Source of the DNA: an uncultured Pseudomonadota bacterium
GTDB lineage: Bacteria > Pseudomonadota > Gammaproteobacteria > Steroidobacterales > Steroidobacteraceae
Reading direction: 5' to 3'
Length of the DNA: 64,000 nt
Assembly: GCA_903862885.1 (NCBI GenBank)
Contig: CAIOZU010000017.1
Coordinates: forward strand, 96,098-160,097
The stretch's first letter is position 1; the number at the start of each line of letters is the position of its first letter. Shown piece after piece: positions 25,448 to 34,406 of this stretch. A program made the translations under genes and the position numbers. Below the pieces are notes generated by a model that worked only from the letters and a program-made list of their open reading frames with translations, was not told the DNA's origin and searched no databases.

Positions 25448-27667
25448 ATGGATCTTTTTCCCCTTATTGCTGAGCCGGTCTTCAGAGTGGCCCTCGATGC
25501 GCCTTTACGGCGGCTTTTTGATTACTTAGCGCCCGCCGACACAGACCCCACGCAGATCCGGCCAGGCTTTCGAGTACGGGTTCCCTTTGGAAAGCAGTCC
25601 ATCGTGGGTGTGGTCGCGGACATCGTCGTCACCTCCAGCGTGCCCGCAAACCGCTTAAAGCGTGCTCATGCCGTATTGGATAGCGAGTCAGCGCTAGATC
25701 CCGTCACCTTGGCGCTGGTGAGGTGGGCGGCTGACTATTATCACCATCCGATAGGCGAAGCCTTTGCGGCGGCTCTCCCGTCTGCACTGCGTGCGGGGGC
25801 CCCTTTGAGGGCGACGGAGACCCGCTGGCACTTACTGGCCGATGCGGCGGCCGCTATGGCCCAGACCCCGCGCCTTGGACCCAAGCAGCGAGCGTTATTG
25901 GCGATTCTGCAAGCACAAGAGTCCATCGGTGAGGCGGAACTTGCGGCCGACGGCACAGGGTATCGGGATACGTTGCGCGGTTTGAGTGCTCGCGGTTGGG
26001 TCAGTCAATTTCAGCGCGAGTTGCCGCCTCTGGCCGCCGCCCTTGCCACGGTTGCACAAGGGCACGTATTAACCGCCGCTCAAACGCTGGCGGTCGATGA
26101 CATCCGCGCTCACTTGGGCGAATTTTCTCCCCACCTTTTGCATGGAGTGACCGGCAGCGGCAAGACAGAAGTCTATTTACGGGTCATCGAGGCCGTGCTG
26201 GCACGGAACGAACAAGCTTTAGTATTAGTCCCTGAGATTGCTTTAACACCCCAAGCCATTGAGCGCTTTCAAGCGCGTTTCTCTGTTCCGCTGGCTGTTT
26301 TGCATTCCGGCATGAGCGATACCGAGCGCCTTGCCATGTGGCGCGCCGCTCGATCCGGTGCTGCACCCGTGATTATTGGCACGCGCTCAGCCATCTTTGT
26401 CCCACTGGCCCGCCCAGGTATTTTAATCGTCGACGAAGAGCACGACAGCTCCTACAAACAGCAGGAAGGGTTCCGCTACTCGGCCCGTGATCTCGCCTTA
26501 CGCCGCGCACAGCAGCATGGCATTCCGGTGATTCTAGGCTCTGCCACGCCCGCTCTAGAGAGCTTGCACCAAGCCAATATAGGCCGCTACCGGCGCATCA
26601 GTCTCCCAGAACGGACCGGTGCAGCCGGGGCACCGAAGCTTTCCCTTGTTGATCTTCGTGTCCATGAAGAACGCCACGGCATGGCGACCCCCAGCGTTGC
26701 TGCCATCACGCGCCACCTGAACGACGGCAATCAGGTGCTTTTATATATTAACCGTCGTGGTTACGCGCCCACCTTGTTTTGCCCCGGTTGCCGCTGGAGT
26801 GCGCCCTGCAAAGCCTGCGACGCTCGCATGACCGTCCATCTCAAACACCATCAGCTGGTGTGTCATCACTGCGGCGCGCAACAACCCGTTCCCTATGCGT
26901 GCCCCCTTTGCGCGACTGAAGTGCGCCCCGTCGGGCAAGGCACCGAGCGTATTGAAGATGGTCTAGACGAGCTCTTTCCACGAATCCCTGTGGTGCGGAT
27001 CGACCGCGACACTATTCATACCCGCGGCCAAATCGAAGCAGCGCTTGCACGGGTACACAGCAAAGAGGCCAGGCTATTAGTTGGCACGCAAATGCTGACC
27101 AAGGGGCATGATTTTCCTGATGTGACGTTGGTAGTAATACTCAATGCCGACCAAGGCCTATTTGGCACCGACTTCCGAGCCGCTGAGCGGCTGGCACAGA
27201 GCATTGTCCAAGTCGCCGGTCGTGCAGGGCGTGCGGACAAACCAGGCGAAGTGCTGATTCAGACCGCCTGTCCCGATCACCCGCTGTTACAACGGTTACT
27301 GGAGTCCGGATACACAGGCTTTGCAGACGCGGCGCTAGCAGAACGGGCGGCCGCTGGCTGGCCACCGTTTAGCCATCTCGCCGTCCTCCGAGCAGAGGCC
27401 GCCACCCGCGAGCAAGCCCTGCTGTTCTTAACGGAAGCGCGCGATCAAACTCCTCTGTCAGATCGGGGTCAGGTCCGCCTACTAGGACCTGCCCCCGCCG
27501 TCATGGAACGTCGCGCCGGCCGGTTTCGGGCACAGCTTCTTGTGGAATGTGCCCAGCGAGCACCTTTGCATCAGCTGCTAGCCCGCTGGCTACCCCTCGT
27601 TGAAGCACTTCCCAGTGCCCGACGGGTTCGCTGGACCTTGGACGTAGATCCGCTGGAAGTCTCCTAG
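25448..27667 (+). CDS. priA: Primosomal protein N', replication restart helicase
   Basis: DEAH-type 3'-5' helicase (739 residues) that recognises stalled forks and D-loops and reloads the replisome. The N-terminal DNA-binding domain begins FRVALDAPLRRLFDYLAP. The helicase core has Walker A GVTGSGKTE and Walker B VDEEHDSSYKQ. Two zinc-binding clusters use eight cysteines in FCPGCRWSAPCKACD, CHHCG and CPLC. The motif VAGRAGRADKPGEV is helicase motif VI. Length is normal. The start ATG has an AT-rich leader (TTTTAAATAAATA) and no visible ribosome site. The order priA, argS, SPOR gene is common in gammaproteobacteria. Confidence 0.97.
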   Translation: MDLFPLIAEPVFRVALDAPLRRLFDYLAPADTDPTQIRPGFRVRVPFGKQSIVGVVADIVVTSSVPANRLKRAHAVLDSESALDPVTLALVRWAADYYHHPIGEAFAAALPSALRAGAPLRATETRWHLLADAAAAMAQTPRLGPKQRALLAILQAQESIGEAELAADGTGYRDTLRGLSARGWVSQFQRELPPLAAALATVAQGHVLTAAQTLAVDDIRAHLGEFSPHLLHGVTGSGKTEVYLRVIEAVLARNEQALVLVPEIALTPQAIERFQARFSVPLAVLHSGMSDTERLAMWRAARSGAAPVIIGTRSAIFVPLARPGILIVDEEHDSSYKQQEGFRYSARDLALRRAQQHGIPVILGSATPALESLHQANIGRYRRISLPERTGAAGAPKLSLVDLRVHEERHGMATPSVAAITRHLNDGNQVLLYINRRGYAPTLFCPGCRWSAPCKACDARMTVHLKHHQLVCHHCGAQQPVPYACPLCATEVRPVGQGTERIEDGLDELFPRIPVVRIDRDTIHTRGQIEAALARVHSKEARLLVGTQMLTKGHDFPDVTLVVILNADQGLFGTDFRAAERLAQSIVQVAGRAGRADKPGEVLIQTACPDHPLLQRLLESGYTGFADAALAERAAAGWPPFSHLAVLRAEAATREQALLFLTEARDQTPLSDRGQVRLLGPAPAVMERRAGRFRAQLLVECAQRAPLHQLLARWLPLVEALPSARRVRWTLDVDPLEVS

Positions 27668-27766
27668 TCGGGCACGCCCGAACCTTGGATGAATAGGCGA
27701 ACCACACTGAGAATCCGGTAAACTTTACGCTTCTTTTTTACTCGGCATCAGCCGGCGGATTGTCGC

Positions 27767-29545
27767 TTGAGATCGACACTAGAAACATTAGTCAGTCAGG
27801 CGTTGGCCGCTTTACCAGCAGGCCTACTGAGCGACGAACTGCGTAGCCTCCCCCCTGAACTGGAGCGCACCCGAGATCTGAGCCATGGCGACTATGCCAC
27901 GAATGTGGCACTGCGGCACGCGAAAGCCGCTCGCCAAAATCCACGTCAACTGGCGAGCATGATCGTGGCATTACTGCCCGCCGACCCCGCAGTCGCCAAA
28001 GTCGACATTGCAGGTCCGGGCTTTATTAATTTTCACCTCACCCCAGCGGCTTATCACGCAGAGCTCGAATCGCTACTCGATCTAGCAGCCAACTACGGTC
28101 GAAAAGCGGCTCATAGCGGCGAAAAAATTCTCCTTGAGTTCGTATCGGCTAACCCCACTGGGCCCTTACACGTCGGACATGGTCGCCATGCCGCCTATGG
28201 TGCTGCACTAGCCAACTTACTGGTCGCTGCCGGACACACGGTGAGTCGTGAGTTTTATATCAACGATGCGGGCCGTCAGGTCGATATTCTGGCGGTCAGC
28301 ATTTGGATTCGTTACCTTGAGCGTCTCGAAGAATTAGTGCCTTTCCCCACTAACGGCTATCGAGGCGAGTATCTGCTCCCCATCGCAGCCTCCTTAGAAG
28401 CGTCAGTCCATCACGCCTTACGCCACCCCGCCGCTGCCGTACTCATAGGTCTTCCGCCTGACGAGCCGCAGGGTGGTAATAAAGACACCTACATCGACGC
28501 GCTCATTCTGCGTGCCCGTGAGTTACTCGGCGTCGATGGCTTCGAACAGGTAATCAAGCATTCGCTTGCCGGGATGTTATCTGATATCAGAGAAGACCTT
28601 GCTGAGATGGGCGTGACCTTCGATCGTTGGTATTCAGAGAAGGCACTCACAACCACTGGTGCGATCGATGAAGCACTGCGTCGATTAGACACCCATCATC
28701 ACACCTATCGCAAAGATGGCGCGCTTTGGTTTCGCGCTCAATCTTTCGGGGACGACGAGGACCGCGTGGTGGAGCGCGAAAATGGCGCACGCACTTACTT
28801 TGCATCTGACATCGCCTATCATCTCGATAAGCGCCTGCGCGGATTTGACCAACTTATCGATGTCCTTGGCGCCGATCATCACGGCTATGTCGCACGCGTT
28901 CGTGCGGGCTTGCAAGCAATGGGTGAACCGCCTGATTGCCTCGAAGTGGTGCTGCTTCAGTTGGTCAATCTACACCGAGGCGGCGAGAAGATTGCCATGG
29001 GGAAGCGCGAAGGCAACTTTGTGACCCTGCGCCAGCTACGCCACGAAGTCGGTAACGATGCGTGCCGCTTCTACTACGTGATGCGATCACACGATCAACA
29101 GCTAGACTTTGACCTGGAACTTGCCAAGACTCGGAGTGCCGAGAATCCGGTATTTTATATCCAATATGCGCATGCTCGGGTTGCTAGCATCCTCCGTCAA
29201 CTGGCCGACCGAGGCCTAAGCTACGACGCCACTGTTGGCCGACGATCGCTGCCTCTACTGATTGAGGCCCACGAACGCAGACTCATTGTTGCTATTACGC
29301 GATACCCCGAGGTGCTCGAACTCGCTGCTGCGACGCGTGCGCCACACGCGCTAGTAAACTATCTACGCGAGTTAGCCACTGACTTTCATGGGGCTTATGC
29401 AGCTGGCAATGAAAACCCAGCGTATCGCACCATTATCGATGATGAGGCATTGCGCAATGGGCGCATAACACTCGCTCTGGCAGCACAGCAAGTGCTGCGA
29501 AATGGACTGTCCATGTTGGGCGTCTCGGCACCTGAGACGATGTGA
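27767..29545 (+). CDS. argS: Arginine-tRNA ligase
   Basis: Class I aminoacyl-tRNA synthetase (592 residues) charging tRNA-Arg. The N-terminal Add-1 domain ends in KVDIAGPGFINF. The ATP-binding HIGH motif is HVGH in ANPTGPLHVGHGRH, and the KMSK-equivalent loop is MGKREGNFVTL. The C-terminal DALR anticodon-binding domain starts near YIQYAHARVASI. The start is a TTG at 27767, preceded by a GGCGGA ribosome site. The stop overlaps the GTG that may open the next gene, so the SPOR protein is likely co-translated. Confidence 0.97.
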   Translation: MRSTLETLVSQALAALPAGLLSDELRSLPPELERTRDLSHGDYATNVALRHAKAARQNPRQLASMIVALLPADPAVAKVDIAGPGFINFHLTPAAYHAELESLLDLAANYGRKAAHSGEKILLEFVSANPTGPLHVGHGRHAAYGAALANLLVAAGHTVSREFYINDAGRQVDILAVSIWIRYLERLEELVPFPTNGYRGEYLLPIAASLEASVHHALRHPAAAVLIGLPPDEPQGGNKDTYIDALILRARELLGVDGFEQVIKHSLAGMLSDIREDLAEMGVTFDRWYSEKALTTTGAIDEALRRLDTHHHTYRKDGALWFRAQSFGDDEDRVVERENGARTYFASDIAYHLDKRLRGFDQLIDVLGADHHGYVARVRAGLQAMGEPPDCLEVVLLQLVNLHRGGEKIAMGKREGNFVTLRQLRHEVGNDACRFYYVMRSHDQQLDFDLELAKTRSAENPVFYIQYAHARVASILRQLADRGLSYDATVGRRSLPLLIEAHERRLIVAITRYPEVLELAAATRAPHALVNYLRELATDFHGAYAAGNENPAYRTIIDDEALRNGRITLALAAQQVLRNGLSMLGVSAPETM

Positions 29546-30108
29546 ATATGCGCGACTATAGAAAAACCCCCGTTCGCCGCAGCCGAAGTGCCGGCAGCAT
29601 GCCTGGATGGCTAGGTCTATTAGTTGGTTTAGCCATTGGCTTGTCGGTTGCTGGCGGTGTATGGCTGCACAAACCCAAAGTGTCGAGTGAGGTCGTCGCT
29701 GCTGCGCCTAAAAAACCCGCACCGCAATCAGCGCGCGACGAGTCCAGTGACCAGCAAAACCCAAATGCGACTGAATACACCTTTTACAAAGCCTTAAAGA
29801 ACTTTGAAGTCATCATTCCGGAAAAAGAAAAAGACGTCCATCGGGACATTAAGCCAGCGCCGGAGACGCGCCCCGGCGCTTACATACTGCAGGCAGGGTC
29901 TTTCAAAAGCGTTGCTGAGGCGGATCAGCGGCGCGCCAAACTGGCGCTCTTAGGCATCGAATCAAAGATTCAGCAAGTGACTTTAGACACAGACACTTGG
30001 GAGCGCGTTCGCATCGGCCCTATGTCTAACTTAGATGAACTCAATCGCATCCGCACGCGCCTGCGCCAAGCAGACGTGGATGCGTTAGTGATAAGAGTTG
30101 CCGACTAA
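29542..30108 (+). CDS. SPOR-domain membrane protein (FtsN-like)
   Basis: Bitopic inner-membrane protein of 188 residues with a short basic cytoplasmic tail, one hydrophobic helix (about 23-42), a linker rich in Pro, Ala and Lys, and a C-terminal SPOR domain (about 111-188, beginning GAYILQAGSF). SPOR domains bind denuded glycan strands at the septum. Position directly after argS and near priA is where FtsN-type genes lie in many gammaproteobacteria, so a cell-division role is likely. It is shorter than E. coli FtsN and could equally be a DedD-like helper. The start may be GTG 29542 (overlapping the argS stop) or ATG 29548. Confidence 0.88.
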   Translation: MNMRDYRKTPVRRSRSAGSMPGWLGLLVGLAIGLSVAGGVWLHKPKVSSEVVAAAPKKPAPQSARDESSDQQNPNATEYTFYKALKNFEVIIPEKEKDVHRDIKPAPETRPGAYILQAGSFKSVAEADQRRAKLALLGIESKIQQVTLDTDTWERVRIGPMSNLDELNRIRTRLRQADVDALVIRVAD

Positions 30109-30115
30109 ACCGCAC

Positions 30116-31474
30116 TTAGTCATCGCTGCCGTGCCGGAAGTCAATACCTAAGGCCCTGAGCTTGCGATAAAGATGCGTTCTTTCCATCCCCACACGCTTG
30201 GCTAACAAGCCGACTTTCCCATTACATAAAAGTAGCTGCTGCTGTAGGTAAGCCCGCTCAAAGGCCTCACGCGCCTCGCGCAGCGGCAGAGCAAGTAAAT
30301 CTTGTTTAACAAGCGCTTCTTGGCTTTGCCCTTGCTTTGACAACTCGCCTTCTAACTCTTGGAGACTGATCTCTGGTTCGCCGCCGGCCACTAGCAGGCG
30401 ATGCACGAGATTGCGGAGCTCTCGAACGTTGGCAGGCCACGGGTAGTTACGTAGCCTATTCTGAGCCGCCACACTAAAGCGACGAAGCGACAGACGATAC
30501 TCATCTGCCAGCCGATCAACGTAATACCTTAGCAAATCGGGAACGTCCTCCGCATAGTCGCGAAGCGGTGGCACATGGATCGTTACTAAATTGAGGTAGA
30601 TGGCGAGGTCTCGTACGAACTGTTGGGCGCCGTCCCCTAAGCCACTCTGTGCGCTACACACCAAGCGAACCGTCAACGGTCGCGGCCGTGTACTATTCAC
30701 CGGCGTATAGGCGCCCGCTTTCATATCCGCGAGCAGCATCCGCTGCACTTCGGCTGAAAAGCTTCCAATGTCATTAAGAAATAAAGTGCCATCAGCGGCT
30801 TGTTCATACAAGCCAAGCTCCAGTTCGCCACTCCGCTCAATGCCGCGCAACCGAGCCGAGGCATGGCTGTCATCTAGGGAGCCTCCCGCCACCGATACGA
30901 ATACGGCTGTATTCAGTGGGCTTAAAGAATGTAGATAGCGAGCATAAGCATCTCGACCGCTACCCACTTCACCAATGAATAGCACCCCCGATTGCGTTGC
31001 AGCCACTTGGCTCATCCGGGCACGCATCTGTTGCATCACCTGACTCTTGCCAACGGGAGCTACCTCTACACGACTGGGCCCAAGCCTTGAGCCCCGTTGC
31101 CCCAGTGAAGACTTTAGTGCGCGTTCAACCACACTCAGAAGCTTTGCGAGTGACAGTGGCTTCTCTACGAAATCAAACGCTCCTAGTCTCGTGGCTTCTA
31201 CGGCCGTCTCGACCGTACCGTGGCCTGACATCATAATCACTGGGCAGTTCAGAGCCCCCTGCGCCTGCCACTCACGAAGCAGCGTGATGCCATCGACATC
31301 GGGCATCCAAATATCAAGAAAAATTATATCGGGAGTCGTTGTTGCCCGAACTGTGCGCGCTGCCGCCGCATCAGCGGCCACATCAACGACATAGCCTTCA
31401 TCGGTTAATACCTGACGCAGGGTTTGGCGAATATCGGCCTCGTCGTCAATCACCAGAATGCGGGGAGTACTCAT
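30116..31474 (-). CDS. NtrX-like response regulator with a degenerate AAA+ domain
   Basis: Response regulator of 452 residues: receiver domain (1-120, phosphorylation at Asp54 in FLDIWMPDVDG), an AAA+ central domain, and a Fis-type DNA-binding end (AKRVGMERTHLYRKLRALGI). The central domain is abnormal. Walker A reads GEVGSGRD (168-175) with Arg for the essential Lys, and Walker B reads TLFLND (230-235) instead of LFLDE. The GAFTGA loop that contacts sigma-54 is missing, replaced by RGIERSGELELG. It is therefore unlikely to activate sigma-54 promoters by ATP hydrolysis, and may act as a plain activator or repressor. Its start overlaps the NtrY-like kinase stop (ATGA), so the two form a pair. 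Confidence 0.9.
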   Translation of the reverse strand: MSTPRILVIDDEADIRQTLRQVLTDEGYVVDVAADAAAARTVRATTTPDIIFLDIWMPDVDGITLLREWQAQGALNCPVIMMSGHGTVETAVEATRLGAFDFVEKPLSLAKLLSVVERALKSSLGQRGSRLGPSRVEVAPVGKSQVMQQMRARMSQVAATQSGVLFIGEVGSGRDAYARYLHSLSPLNTAVFVSVAGGSLDDSHASARLRGIERSGELELGLYEQAADGTLFLNDIGSFSAEVQRMLLADMKAGAYTPVNSTRPRPLTVRLVCSAQSGLGDGAQQFVRDLAIYLNLVTIHVPPLRDYAEDVPDLLRYYVDRLADEYRLSLRRFSVAAQNRLRNYPWPANVRELRNLVHRLLVAGGEPEISLQELEGELSKQGQSQEALVKQDLLALPLREAREAFERAYLQQQLLLCNGKVGLLAKRVGMERTHLYRKLRALGIDFRHGSDD

Positions 31475-33771
31475 ATATGATTTCTCCTAAGCTCCGTTCG
31501 TCGCATCTCGCGCAAGCTGGATGCGGCTATTTTGTTTCGCCCAAGCTCATTACAAGGTAGCCAGACGCGCACCTGCGCTCCACCTGACGATAAATTATCT
31601 GCTTCTATTCGACCGCCATGTTCATCGACGATTTTTTTAACGATCGCCAAGCCGAGCCCCGTACCCTTGGCCTTACTAGTGACATACGGATCAAATGCTG
31701 CGCCAATGAGAGTGGCGGAGAATCCAGGGCCGTTGTCGGTAACTATTAATTCAGCCGCTGAGTGCTCATCGAGCTCCACGAGACGAGTCTCAATAGTGAT
31801 AGAGGCTTGCATCTTTCCGTCAAGCGCCTCAAATGCGTTGGTCAGTAAATTGTTCAATATTTGTCTTACGCGGCTTCGATCGGCAGACACGAGGCTAATC
31901 GCGGAATCGAGCGTCAGTTCGACTTGAATGATATGCGACGAGTCGGCCGATAGCCCCTGCGCACGATGCAGTTCGGCTACCTCTTGTATCAACTGGTTAA
32001 AATCGAAGGCAGTCACATCCATCGAGGGCGCCCGAGCGTACTCAGAAAACGCGTTAACCATTTGACGCATGGATTCAACTTGATGAACGATCGTATTAGT
32101 GGCGCTTTCTAGTATCTCAGTATCATGTGGATTAAGTTGGCCAATCAGCCGGCGACGCATTCGGTCAGCAGAGAGCTGGATCGGCGTGAGAGGATTCTTG
32201 ATTTCGTGGGCAAGTCGTCGCGCGACTTCGCCCCATGCGGCGTCACGCTGAGCCTTCAGCAGTTCGGTCACATCGTCAAACACCACAACCAATCCAGCGA
32301 CGGAACCCTCGGTCGCTGGTAATTCGGTGCAGGCAACCATCAATTCACGACGGCCCGAGTCAGTACTGAGCTGGATGGGCTCACGCCAGTCGGTGTGACC
32401 AGTGTCCACCTGGTGTCGACACGCACTTATGAACTGCTCAATCAATGACCCCGGCTGGGCAAGCGTATCTAGTGACGCCCCAGTGGCAGTCACAAGTGGC
32501 ACGCCTAGGATATGGGAGGCAGCGGCATTTGCAGTGCGCAGCGTGAAGTCCCGATCAATGGAGATAACGCCGGTGGAGATGCGGGCCAGAATAACCGCAA
32601 GACGAGCGCGTTCCTGATCGACCGCTGTCCGATTGCCCTCAGCATCCGAACGAGCGCGCGCCAGACGTTGGGTCATGTCATTAAATGAGTGCACCAGAAA
32701 GCCCATCTCGTCATCAGACCCTCTATCAAGCGTGAGATCTAAGTCACCCGAACCGACCGCGCGCGTTCCCTCGATAAGGTCTTGCACGGGCTTTGCAAGT
32801 CTTGCTGCCCAGTAGAAGGCTCCGTAGACTACCCCGAGAGCTGACAGCAACAGCACGATGGTTAACGTTAATACGAACGTCGACTTGAGATAAGGCCGCT
32901 GATAGGTGCGCTGTCCATACTGCGCGTACGCGTTTTGCACCCCATCTGCAAGCAACCCCAGTTGCTCCGGAACACTGTAACTGGCCACCAGAACACGGGG
33001 CTCGTGCGCCGCATCGGTCCCTGCAGTGATCGCGGTCAGCACCCGATAGCCACCGCCTTGAAGTGGGTCTAAGCTCAAATAGGTCCGGCCCTGCTGCGCT
33101 TGCAGCAGAACCTCTTGAGGCGGCAACACAGGAATGGAAGCCGTGGCGAAATCGGTGCTGGCCGCGATAATGCGACCTCGATCGCCCACTACCATGATTT
33201 CTGATGCGCCAGCTACCCGCCGGTATCGATCCAAGGTGGCCACCAAGTCTAAGTCAGACGTGCTGGATAGATCGGTTGCAAGCGCCTTCGTATGCGCACT
33301 GAATTCTCGAGTACGTAGCGACAGGGCGGCGCGAGAAAGCGCTAAGGCGTCATCAAGACCAGCGCCAATATTGACGTCAAACCAACTATCGATGCCGCGG
33401 TTTATCGCGTTCACTGAAAATAAGTACACAACCAGTATGGGTGCAAGCGCGAGCAAAGTGAACATACGCACGGCGCGAGCGTTCATCCGTGAGCCCGGCA
33501 CTTGATCACGGTAATCGCGTATCAAGACATAGAGCTTTCGGCTAATAAGAAAAATCAATACGCAAGCAGCAAGAATGTTGAAAATCAGCAGCAGTGGCTG
33601 CAACTCTTTTATAAAGTGAGCGTCTTGCGCAGAAGCAGTTAGCAGCGCCAGTGAGACAAGCGCCGCGAAAGCACCGAGCCCCAACAGCACCGTGAAGGCG
33701 AGGCGACGACTGCCCCCTGATTGTGTCACCGGACGAGGCTTTGCAAGTGCCGCGGGGTGACGAGCGGTCAT
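31471..33771 (-). CDS. NtrY-like membrane sensor histidine kinase
   Basis: Transmembrane kinase of 766 residues from the ATG at 33771, which overlaps the DUF4390 stop (ATGA); in-frame residues upstream are not needed. Four hydrophobic segments lie in the first 320 residues, with a large periplasmic domain before the last. A HAMP region (ARLAKPVQDLIEGTRAVGSG), a PAS-like domain and the phosphoacceptor box RLAHEIKNPLTPIQLSADR follow, and then an ATPase domain (DNGPGF, GTGLGLAIVKKIVDEHGG). All catalytic boxes look intact, so it should phosphorylate the adjacent NtrX-like protein. Known NtrY proteins respond to nitrogen or redox state; the signal here is unknown. Confidence 0.93.
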   Translation of the reverse strand: MTARHPAALAKPRPVTQSGGSRRLAFTVLLGLGAFAALVSLALLTASAQDAHFIKELQPLLLIFNILAACVLIFLISRKLYVLIRDYRDQVPGSRMNARAVRMFTLLALAPILVVYLFSVNAINRGIDSWFDVNIGAGLDDALALSRAALSLRTREFSAHTKALATDLSSTSDLDLVATLDRYRRVAGASEIMVVGDRGRIIAASTDFATASIPVLPPQEVLLQAQQGRTYLSLDPLQGGGYRVLTAITAGTDAAHEPRVLVASYSVPEQLGLLADGVQNAYAQYGQRTYQRPYLKSTFVLTLTIVLLLSALGVVYGAFYWAARLAKPVQDLIEGTRAVGSGDLDLTLDRGSDDEMGFLVHSFNDMTQRLARARSDAEGNRTAVDQERARLAVILARISTGVISIDRDFTLRTANAAASHILGVPLVTATGASLDTLAQPGSLIEQFISACRHQVDTGHTDWREPIQLSTDSGRRELMVACTELPATEGSVAGLVVVFDDVTELLKAQRDAAWGEVARRLAHEIKNPLTPIQLSADRMRRRLIGQLNPHDTEILESATNTIVHQVESMRQMVNAFSEYARAPSMDVTAFDFNQLIQEVAELHRAQGLSADSSHIIQVELTLDSAISLVSADRSRVRQILNNLLTNAFEALDGKMQASITIETRLVELDEHSAAELIVTDNGPGFSATLIGAAFDPYVTSKAKGTGLGLAIVKKIVDEHGGRIEADNLSSGGAQVRVWLPCNELGRNKIAASSLREMRRTELRRNHI

Positions 33772-34406
33772 GGACGCACAGTCCAGGTGCACCAATCACT
33801 GGTACGGCGCCAATCTACCCAAAACATGAGGTACTTCAAGGTGGCAGGAAGCCCTCCATCGACGGTTGTCATAATGCGTAAGGAGGCTTCATAGCGATTG
33901 CCTTTCTGCATCAGAGATTCATCTAAGATGGGCAACCCCTGAATCACAGTCAGCTCTGCGATGGCAGATTGCAGGGTGGCATGCGAGCTCTGTTGACTGG
34001 AATTTAAATTTTGCACGAGATATCGCTCAGACAGCGCGTCGTAATGTACTTGCCATCGCTGAACAAGCGACCCGATCTGCACGTCGGGCAGATAGCGACG
34101 ATTACGTGAAATATTTAAGTCAAGCTCAATGGTCACAGGAACGCCATCATTCAAAGCGCGAATGGCGGAAGTTGATAAGGAGAGATCTAGAGTGGCATTG
34201 AGTTGGTAGACATGCTCATGCGGCTCAATAAATGCAGAGCGAACATCGAAGGGCGCACCGACATCAATTGTGGGCATGTCCTCAGCGAATACAGGGCAAA
34301 CAAACAATACGATTGCCCACGCGCACAAGCAGCGCATCACGCGAGAGACAGACGAGCACACGCGGGCTTGCCTGTGACTCGCTGGTTTGGCTATTCGATT
34401 AGTCAT
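33768..34406 (-). CDS. DUF4390 exported protein
   Basis: Conserved protein of unknown function, 212 residues from the ATG at 34406, which overlaps the end of rsmB by 8 bases. A later ATG at 34337 would leave a compact signal peptide (MRCLCAWAIVLFVCPVFAE). The mature part is beta-rich, with paired segments such as VPVTIELDLNISRNRRYLPD, and ends in a tryptophan-rich tail (WVDWRRTSDWCTW). It is found between rsmB and the NtrY/NtrX genes in several gammaproteobacteria, so a role in the signal input of that kinase is plausible but unproven. No enzymatic motif is visible. Confidence 0.8.
   Translation of the reverse strand: MTNRIAKPASHRQARVCSSVSRVMRCLCAWAIVLFVCPVFAEDMPTIDVGAPFDVRSAFIEPHEHVYQLNATLDLSLSTSAIRALNDGVPVTIELDLNISRNRRYLPDVQIGSLVQRWQVHYDALSERYLVQNLNSSQQSSHATLQSAIAELTVIQGLPILDESLMQKGNRYEASLRIMTTVDGGLPATLKYLMFWVDWRRTSDWCTWTVRP

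Noticed and set aside
27669..27682. Hairpin TCGGGC-AC-GCCCGA after priA as a terminator
   Set aside because: The loop of two bases is too small and no T-run follows; argS starts less than 100 bases on.
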